DNA of 13,005 bases from Candidatus Desantisiibacteriota bacterium. Lineage in GTDB: Bacteria; JACRDZ01. How positions within the stretch are numbered: the first letter of the stretch is position 1; the number at the start of each line of letters is the position of its first letter. Shown piece by piece: positions 8,583 to 13,005 of this stretch. The stretch lies in NCBI GenBank assembly GCA_016209155.1, contig JACQWU010000027.1, forward strand, positions 9,264 to 22,268, in the 5' to 3' direction. The position numbers were made by a program, and so were the translations under genes. The notes beneath the pieces were generated by a model, which saw nothing but the letters and a program-made list of their open reading frames with translations, did no database searches and had not been told where the DNA came from.

Positions 8583-8618
8583 TTGACTTATCCTTAATGA
8601 AATATATTTTAAATATTT

Positions 8619-8647
8619 ATTTTACTAACTTTTCTTTAAATAATCAA
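8619..8647 (-). promoter_or_regulatory. Probable sigma-70-type promoter for the radC-led run
   Basis: On the minus strand TTGATT (8642-8647) and TAAAAT (8619-8624) are separated by exactly 17 nt. Transcription would start about 30 nt before the radC ATG. Box matches are 4/6 and 5/6. Position and spacing are good, but the region is very AT-rich. Confidence 0.4.
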
Positions 8648-8664
8648 TAAATAGTTACATATAA

Positions 8665-8781
8665 GGCAAATTGTAATTTGCCCGCTACAAAAAACGAATG
8701 GGAATTTGCGCGTTAAATTAATAAAAACACAATGTAGCGGTGGGATTACCATCCCACCGAATAAAGCAAATGGTAATTCGC
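8665..8781. repeat. Cluster of four REP-like hairpin sequences
   Basis: Four short palindromic units lie together. The first, 8665-8682 (GGCAAATT-GT-AATTTGCC), is a perfect inverted repeat. The unit at 8695-8710 is imperfect. The third, 8739-8758 (GGTGGGAT-TACC-ATCCCACC), has a perfect 8-bp stem. The unit at 8766-8781 is imperfect. The first and third are also joined by an outer inverted pair, CCGCTACA (8682-8689) and TGTAGCGG (8733-8740), so the block could fold as one branched structure. This layout is like the REP/BIME elements mobilised by REP-associated transposases. The sequence differs from the palindrome family at 12578 and 12911. Confidence 0.65.
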
Positions 8782-8806
8782 AAACAACAATATGGCAATG
8801 GAATTA

Positions 8807-8992
8807 TTATAAACATATTGTTAGAAATAGTACTGCTGCAAAAGTATTATTACCATATATTACCCCTCCCAGCCAATATTTATTATCCGGAAATATTCTA
8901 TTTCTCCATTTAACACCATCTGGTGAAGTTACTATTTTACCGTTTCCGCTTGACATAAGTTTCCATATTTTAGTATTATTCCCTAAGTGCAT
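8807..8992 (-). pseudogene. Decayed fragment of a BNR/WD-like 'SPDG-x-x-W' repeat protein
   Basis: The minus strand reads GNGKIVTSPDGVKWRNRIF, then LGGVIYGNNTFAAV. This matches one unit of the repeat found in secreted beta-propeller proteins, where units look like 'ILTSPDGxxWTxR...LxGVxYGNNTFVAVG'. After AAV the frame stops within about eight codons, and no further repeat units follow. On the other side, recognisable sequence ends before the tRNA gene. No start, ribosome-binding site or signal peptide can be assigned. It looks like the remnant of a larger gene, left between the REP cluster and the tRNA. The similarity is to one unit only, so the family call is moderate. Confidence 0.5.
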
Positions 8993-9005
8993 AATTCCAA
9001 AATAA

Positions 9006-9092
9006 GGAGGGCTAGTCCTAACTGGCAAGGCAGTAGACTTGAAATCTACCGGGTGAAAGCCCTTGGGGGTTCAAATCCCTCGCCCTCCGCCA
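9006..9092 (+). tRNA. tRNA-Ser (anticodon UGA)
   Basis: An 87-nt class II tRNA. The acceptor stem GGAGGGC (9006-9012) pairs perfectly with GCCCTCC (9082-9088). The anticodon arm is GTAGA-CTTGAAA-TCTAC, giving anticodon TGA. A long variable arm (CGGGTGAAAGCCCTT region) is typical of serine tRNAs. The T arm has GGGGG-TTCAAAT-CCCTC. A discriminator G and an encoded CCA (9090-9092) complete it. A run of eight T's follows immediately, which may assist termination. It is the only plus-strand gene in this part of the window, so it is transcribed towards the convergent propeller gene. Confidence 0.96.
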
Positions 9093-9101
9093 ATATTTTT
9101 T

Positions 9102-10190
9102 TTATCTTATTGCATAAATAGTTCCGTCTGCTGCTGTGACAAATACTTTTTCATCTCCGCAGGTCAGTCCCAGCGGTGTCTCTCCAACATATAACTGTGA
9201 AAAAAGTTCACCGGTGTCTTTATTTAAAACATATATATTTTTATCAAGTGAGCCAACATAAATCCTATCATCTTTTACAACAGGGGGATAAAGGATACGT
9301 CCTTTTGTTCGGTATCTCCATATCATACTTCCGGTTGTTGCATCCAGAGCATAAATAAAATTATCCCATGAGCCTGCATATATTATATTTTTATAAAGCA
9401 GGGCTTTTGAACATATGTTCCCATATGTTTTAAACTTCCATTTTAATTTTCCGGTATTAATCTCAAGAGCATAAAAATAATTATCCCATGAACCAATATA
9501 CAATGTATCTTCACTAAGAACCGGTGTGGCTTCTATATTACCTTCAGTTCTGAATTTCCATTTTAAATCACCCGTGTTTTTATCAAGAGCATAAAGGCAG
9601 AAGTCCCAGCTTCCGCAATATACATTACTGCTGTCTGTTACCGGTGAAGCGAAATAAATACTTGCCCCAGTTTTAAATTTCCATTTGAGTGTCCCGTCCC
9701 CTGCATCTAATGCATAAATATGCTTGTCAAATCCGCCGAAATAGATTGTGTTTCCATCAATTACCGGAGACGAGCGAATAGGTTCCCATGTTGAATATTT
9801 CCATATTTGTTTTCCGCTTGCGGCATCTACAGCATAAAAAGATTTATCAACGGATCCAAAATATACTATATTGTTGTATATATATGGAGTACAATCAATC
9901 CATGATTCTGATGGAAATTTCCATTTTATTTTTCCGGTGATCGCATCAATTGCATAGAGATTATTATCACGGGAACCGGTAAATAAAACATTACCGGAAA
10001 AAAATCCCGGAGATTCAATATGTGCTCCGGTTTTGATTTTCCAAAATATTTTTTCTGAATCAATTTGTTGTTCTGGGGAAGTATTACCATTCAAAGTATC
10101 ATTATTACTTTGTTTTGCCGGTGCTGCGCAGCTATTTAAAAAAATTAAACATAAAAAAATAACAGGTAAAAATAAAAAATTAGTTTTCAT
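9102..10190 (-). CDS. Lipoprotein with PQQ/BamB-like beta-propeller repeats
   Basis: This 362-residue protein has a signal peptide (1-20) with lipobox LNSC, lipidated at Cys21. Ala at +2 suggests the outer membrane by the Lol rule. A short Asn/Gln-rich linker follows, then seven full repeats and a final half. The repeat core '(I/F)YALDxxTGxxxWKF' recurs every 40 residues (LYAID 78, FYAVD 118, IYALD 158, LYALD 199, FYALE 239, IYALD 279, IYVLN 319, IYAIR 358), with GS(W/V/L)D before most copies. This forms a PQQ-type beta-propeller similar to BamB, the outer-membrane assembly factor. Bound cofactor and partner cannot be inferred; BamB itself is one possibility, a stand-alone surface or periplasmic propeller another. 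ATG at 10190 is chosen over an upstream start because AAGGAG lies 5 nt before it. It is divergent from the lipoprotein gene at 10256 and convergent with the tRNA. Confidence 0.88.
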   Translation of the reverse strand: MKTNFLFLPVIFLCLIFLNSCAAPAKQSNNDTLNGNTSPEQQIDSEKIFWKIKTGAHIESPGFFSGNVLFTGSRDNNLYAIDAITGKIKWKFPSESWIDCTPYIYNNIVYFGSVDKSFYAVDAASGKQIWKYSTWEPIRSSPVIDGNTIYFGGFDKHIYALDAGDGTLKWKFKTGASIYFASPVTDSSNVYCGSWDFCLYALDKNTGDLKWKFRTEGNIEATPVLSEDTLYIGSWDNYFYALEINTGKLKWKFKTYGNICSKALLYKNIIYAGSWDNFIYALDATTGSMIWRYRTKGRILYPPVVKDDRIYVGSLDKNIYVLNKDTGELFSQLYVGETPLGLTCGDEKVFVTAADGTIYAIR

Positions 10191-10255
10191 TTTTGCTCCT
10201 TGTAAGTATAATAGCAAAATCGGATAGGTATATTATAAGGGTATTTAAATAAAAC
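10191..10255. promoter_or_regulatory. Divergent intergenic region between two lipoprotein genes
   Basis: Only 65 bp separate the two divergent starts, so both promoters must sit here or overlap the coding ends. AT-rich -10-like boxes occur on both strands: TATAAT at 10207-10212 on plus, and TATAAT/TATACT-like boxes on minus. No convincing -35 partners or operator symmetry are visible. Co-regulation is possible but not shown. Confidence 0.35.
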
Positions 10256-11371
10256 ATGAAGAAAAAAATAATTTTAGTAATTACTTTGGGAATATTTTTT
10301 TGTATTACATCCTGCGGGAAAGAGGATAATCAAAAATCACGGAAAGGACTTAAGTCTGGAATAACAGGGGTTATTGTTTATCAGGGAACACCTGTTAACT
10401 GGGCTTTCGCGTATATATATCCTACAAAAAACACAGGATTTCGTGAGGCTTTTACCGAAGCATCCGAAGCCACGAAAACCAATGGAAAATTCACCATAAG
10501 TGCACTGCCGGGGAAATATTACCTTGTTGCCAGAAAGCGCTGGAATTATGCAAAGGTTGGACCCTTAAGAACAGGAGATTTTGAAATTATTTATTATAAT
10601 AATCCTGTTGAAATTAAAGAAAATCAATTTGTAAACGCAGGTGAAATTGAGCTTAATGAAATAAGAGAAGAAGCTGATATGATCCCTGAAGGCGCAGGGA
10701 TAAGCGGCAAAGCTTTTTTACCCGATAAAAAATCGGATGATATTTTTGTATACATATATAAAAATTCAGATACTGATTTAATGGGACCTTCATATTATAT
10801 TACTAAACAGGTAAAAAGTGACGGTAGTTTTAAAATTAATCTTTTGCCCGGTAAATATTATTTTTCGGCACGTAAACGTAAATCAGGTTCAAAACTCGGG
10901 CCGCTTGAAAAAGAGGACTATAATTATGTTTATTCTAAAAATCCTGTTAATGTATTAAATAATGCATATTTTAATCTTGGAGAAATACTTCTTACAAAAA
11001 TCGATCCAATAAAATTCGATGCAATAAAAGCCGGTACATTTTCTAATAAAACTTTTAGCATGGGAATAAAAGGCTTGATTACAGACAAAAAAGGGAATAA
11101 GATTGAAGGGATTTATGCTTTTGTGTATAAAGATTATCAAATGATCGGGAAACCTTTATTTAGATCATCTTCTACACAAAAAGACGGAAAATACGAAATA
11201 ATTATCAATAGTCCCGGCATATATTATGTGGGAGCCAGAAATACTTACGGAGGACCTCTGGAACCGGGGGATCTCGTTGGCACTTATAACGGTACACCTG
11301 ATCATCTATTGAAGATAAAAGAAGGAGAGATAATAGAAAATATTAATATTGTAATTGAGGAATTCCAATAA
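10256..11371 (+). CDS. Lipoprotein with three tandem ~100-residue carboxypeptidase-regulatory-like repeats, function unknown
   Basis: This 371-residue protein starts with a signal peptide ending in lipobox ITSC (Cys20, Gly at +2), so it should be membrane-anchored and exported. The rest is three diverged copies of one module at about 35-136, 147-249 and 269-371. Each runs: G-x-(I)xG strand, a (Y/F)(I/V)Y(K/P) strand, then (N/D)G(K/S)(F/Y), then PGKYY-x-x-AR-K-R, then GPL-x-x-(G/E)D, then Y-x-x-NPV-x-(I/V) and a final glutamate-rich strand. The DGxF...LPGxYY pattern is that of carboxypeptidase-regulatory-like/transthyretin-type beta-sandwich domains, used for binding or display. No catalytic motif is seen. 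The ATG has only a weak, distant AAGGG upstream. Divergent from the propeller lipoprotein, which may be a functional partner (inference). I do not recognise a named family for the full protein. Confidence 0.8.
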   Translation: MKKKIILVITLGIFFCITSCGKEDNQKSRKGLKSGITGVIVYQGTPVNWAFAYIYPTKNTGFREAFTEASEATKTNGKFTISALPGKYYLVARKRWNYAKVGPLRTGDFEIIYYNNPVEIKENQFVNAGEIELNEIREEADMIPEGAGISGKAFLPDKKSDDIFVYIYKNSDTDLMGPSYYITKQVKSDGSFKINLLPGKYYFSARKRKSGSKLGPLEKEDYNYVYSKNPVNVLNNAYFNLGEILLTKIDPIKFDAIKAGTFSNKTFSMGIKGLITDKKGNKIEGIYAFVYKDYQMIGKPLFRSSSTQKDGKYEIIINSPGIYYVGARNTYGGPLEPGDLVGTYNGTPDHLLKIKEGEIIENINIVIEEFQ

Positions 11372-11378
11372 AAAAACT

Positions 11379-11466
11379 TTTATCATAGGAAATTAAATGG
11401 GAAATTAAATTGAAGATTTGTTTTTACTTCCCATTTCCCATTTTTCACTTCCCATTTATCATAGGA
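11379..11466 (+). repeat. Duplicated ribosome-binding-site leader with inverted repeat before the OYE gene
   Basis: The 12-mer TTTATCATAGGA occurs at 11379-11390 and 11455-11466. The second copy supplies the AGGAG of the OYE gene. The first is followed by ATG GGA AAT TAA (11397-11408), a four-codon mini-frame. Between them AAATGGGAAAT (11395-11405) is complementary to ATTTCCCATTT (11433-11443), followed by five T's, which may form a weak terminator-like hairpin with a 27-nt loop for the upstream lipoprotein gene. CCCATTT appears three times (11430, 11437 and 11451). Confidence 0.55.
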
Positions 11467-11474
11467 GAACTAAA

Positions 11475-12554
11475 ATGAGCAATAAACTTTTTTCACCCGC
11501 AATTTTAGGATCCATCACACTAAAAAATCATATCGTCATGGCTCCCATGACACGATCGCGTGCTACCCAAAATATCCCCAATGATCTTATGGCAAAGTAT
11601 TACACGCAGCGCTCAGGAGCAGGACTCATAATCACTGAAGGGACATCTCCTTCCCCCAACGGGCTTGGCTATGCGCGCATTCCCGGAATTTTTTCCAAAG
11701 AACAGGTTGAAGGATGGAAAAAGGTGACCGCCGCGGTACACGCAAAGGGAAGCAAAATATTTGTTCAGCTCATGCATACAGGAAGAATTTCTCATAAAGA
11801 AAACATGTCTGCTTCCGCATTAATAATTGCTCCGTCAGCTATTGCGGCAAAAGGCCAAATGTGGACAGATAAAAATGGGATGCAGGATCAGCCTGTCCCA
11901 AAGGAAATGACTAAAGATGATATTATCAAAACTAAAAATGAATTCATAATAGCCGCAAAAAATGCCATTGAAGCCGGCTTTGACGGTATAGAACTTCATA
12001 GCGCAAACGGATATCTTCTTGATCAATTTTTAAACCCGGGTTCCAATCAAAGAAAAGATGAGTATGGCGGAAGTATTGAAAACCGCTGTAGATTTATTAT
12101 TGAAGTAGCAGAAGCCGCTGTAAAGGCAATAGGAAAAGAAAAAATTGGAATTAGACTTTCTCCCTACGGTGCGTTTAATGATGTTAAAGGGTTTGAAGAA
12201 ACAGAAGCCGAATATTCTTATCTTGCTGAAAAATTATATGCTCTGGGACTTATATATATACATCTTGTTGACCATTCATCGATGGGAGCACCCATGGTGG
12301 AACCATCTACCGTACTAAAAATAAGAAAAAATTTCAAAAACACTCTTATTTTAAGCGGAGGGTATGACAAAGAAAGAGCCGAGAAAGATCTGCAATCAGG
12401 AGCAGGAGACCTAATCTCTTTTGGCAAACCTTTTATTTCCAATCCGGATCTTGTATTAAGACTTGAAAAAGGTATTACTTTGACACCTCCAGACATGAAT
12501 ACTTTTTATACACCTGGTGAACATGGTTATACGGATTATCCTTTTGCGTTGTAA
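11475..12554 (+). CDS. Old Yellow Enzyme family NADH:flavin oxidoreductase (NemA-like alkene reductase)
   Basis: This 359-residue FMN-dependent TIM-barrel enzyme should reduce activated C=C bonds or nitro compounds using NAD(P)H in the cytoplasm. Seen motifs are MAPMTRSRA near 22-30 (FMN-contacting Thr26), FVQLMHTGR (96-104), the substrate-binding pair His175 and Asn178 with catalytic Tyr180 in HSANGYLLDQF, YGGSIENR (197-204), and the C-terminal phosphate-binding region LSGGY...FGKPFISNPDL. In the last motif the usual Arg of FGRxF is Lys318, a conservative change. The ending TFYTPGEHGYTDYP is typical of the family. Length is normal and the gene looks intact. ATG at 11475 is chosen because AGGAG lies 7 nt upstream and the protein then starts MSNKLFSP; the in-frame TTG further upstream encodes unrelated leader sequence. 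The physiological substrate cannot be deduced. It probably has its own transcription unit, ending near the palindrome at 12578. Confidence 0.93.
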   Translation: MSNKLFSPAILGSITLKNHIVMAPMTRSRATQNIPNDLMAKYYTQRSGAGLIITEGTSPSPNGLGYARIPGIFSKEQVEGWKKVTAAVHAKGSKIFVQLMHTGRISHKENMSASALIIAPSAIAAKGQMWTDKNGMQDQPVPKEMTKDDIIKTKNEFIIAAKNAIEAGFDGIELHSANGYLLDQFLNPGSNQRKDEYGGSIENRCRFIIEVAEAAVKAIGKEKIGIRLSPYGAFNDVKGFEETEAEYSYLAEKLYALGLIYIHLVDHSSMGAPMVEPSTVLKIRKNFKNTLILSGGYDKERAEKDLQSGAGDLISFGKPFISNPDLVLRLEKGITLTPPDMNTFYTPGEHGYTDYPFAL

Positions 12555-12577
12555 ATATAATTTTCATTCATCTATAA

Positions 12578-12672
12578 TTGTAGAGACATGCCATGGCATG
12601 TCTCTACAATACGTTTCTGCAACACCACCATTGGGATGTCCATACAATTGACATATCCCTACAATTTCCCCC
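12578..12672. repeat. 95-bp repeat, copy 1, with a perfect 32-bp palindrome
   Basis: Identical over all 95 bases to 12911-13005. Bases 12578-12609 are a perfect palindrome centred on CCATGG. A second, imperfect hairpin follows: GGGATGTC (12633-12640) against GACATATCCC (12650-12659). The copy lies 23 nt after the OYE stop and could act as a transcription-stopping hairpin. Its far end contains the stop codon (TAG, minus strand, 12659-12661) and the last codons of the transposase fragment. Confidence 0.9.
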
Positions 12673-12976
12673 TGTCAAATAATTTATCGTTATTCCAATT
12701 GTATGGGTTGCTAATAATATATTCTTTAATACGGTATAATTCTTTTTCATCACGAATAATGTGATCATAAAATCTGGATTGCCATGCAAAAACAATATTG
12801 TTTTTATTGCAATATCGTTTTATTGTTCCTTTATAATGATTAATTACCATTGATAATGAATTTTTTTTTGGTTTTGAAAATTGATTATTATTTGTTTGTT
12901 GTTGTCGTTGTTGTAGAGACATGCCATGGCATGTCTCTACAATACGTTTCTGCAACACCACCATTGGGATGTCCAT
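12659..12976 (-). pseudogene. 5'-truncated REP-associated (Y1, IS200-like) transposase
   Basis: The 105-residue frame ends in the C-terminal part of a REP-associated tyrosine transposase: NHYKGTIKRYCNKNN, then FAWQSRFYDHIIRDEKELYRIKEYIISNP and W-N-N-D-K. Tyr86 in KEYIISNP is the likely nucleophile position by analogy with the family (inference). The N-terminal half, which carries the His-x-His metal site, is absent. An in-frame TAG at 12992-12994 closes the frame upstream, so the loss is real within this sequence. Residues ~12-22 (IVETCHGMSLQ) are encoded by the palindrome of repeat copy 2, followed by a Gln/Asn-rich linker. Such enzymes move REP palindromes through single-stranded DNA; this one should be inactive. 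Confidence 0.75.
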
Positions 12977-13005
12977 ACAATTGACATATCCCTACAATTT
13001 CCCCC
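12911..13005. repeat. 95-bp repeat, copy 2, reaching the window edge
   Basis: Perfect match to 12578-12672, offset by 333 bp (111 codons). Its palindrome (12911-12942) is read in frame inside the transposase fragment. Identity starts exactly at 12911 (12577 is A, 12910 is G) and the copy is cut by the window end, so its true length on that side is unknown. Confidence 0.9.

Noticed and set aside
8993-9028. Start of the repeat-protein remnant inside the tRNA gene (ATG at 9028, minus strand)
   Set aside because: These codons are the antisense of the tRNA 5' half and show no resemblance to the repeat.
11418-11474. N-terminal extension of the OYE protein from TTG 11418
   Set aside because: The sequence is the CCCATTT-rich leader; AGGAG seven bases before ATG 11475 marks the true start.
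12578-13005. CRISPR array
   Set aside because: Only two copies 333 bp apart, with transposase coding sequence between them and no regular short spacers.

Overview
This window comes from a low-GC bacterial chromosome. Two genes encode proteins with lipoprotein signal peptides whose residue after the cysteine is not Asp, which suggests a two-membrane cell envelope. The genes resemble those of uncultured environmental bacteria (candidate-phylum style), but nothing here fixes the phylum. The dense palindromic repeats and the 95-bp repeat that ends exactly at base 13005 suggest the right edge may be an assembly break.

Positions 1-8582 are a minus-strand run. In transcription order it holds a broken radC, an 815-residue sugar-phosphate nucleotidyltransferase fused to a degenerate phosphomannomutase domain, a broken mgtA-type magnesium P-type ATPase, cinA, thpR, and the N-terminal part of a subtilisin-like (S8) protease that runs off the left edge. 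Spacing from mgtA to thpR is tight (54, 20 and 4 nt gaps), so the genes are probably co-transcribed. Three of the six genes are damaged. mgtA and radC have each lost an internal block of conserved sequence together with the reading frame. The protease has no convincing start or signal peptide where it abuts thpR. Either this is local gene decay, or the assembly has dropped short segments.

Positions 8583-9005 hold no intact gene. They contain a probable radC promoter, a cluster of REP-like hairpins and a decayed fragment of a repeat protein of the 'SPDG-x-x-W' type. A complete tRNA-Ser(UGA) follows on the plus strand at 9006-9092.

Positions 9102-11371 are a divergent pair of lipoprotein genes sharing a 65-bp gap. 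The minus-strand gene encodes a beta-propeller of 40-residue PQQ/BamB-like repeats. The plus-strand gene encodes a previously unfamiliar protein made of three ~100-residue beta-sandwich-like repeats. Next comes an Old Yellow Enzyme family reductase (11475-12554) behind a leader with duplicated ribosome-binding-site sequence and a potential hairpin.

Positions 12555-13005 hold a 5'-truncated REP-associated (Y1/IS200-like) transposase lying between two identical 95-bp repeats. Each repeat carries a perfect 32-bp palindrome that is read in frame within the transposase frame. I see no complete new defence or biosynthetic system. The points most worth a second look are the gene-breaking deletions, the repeat/transposase arrangement and the three-repeat lipoprotein.
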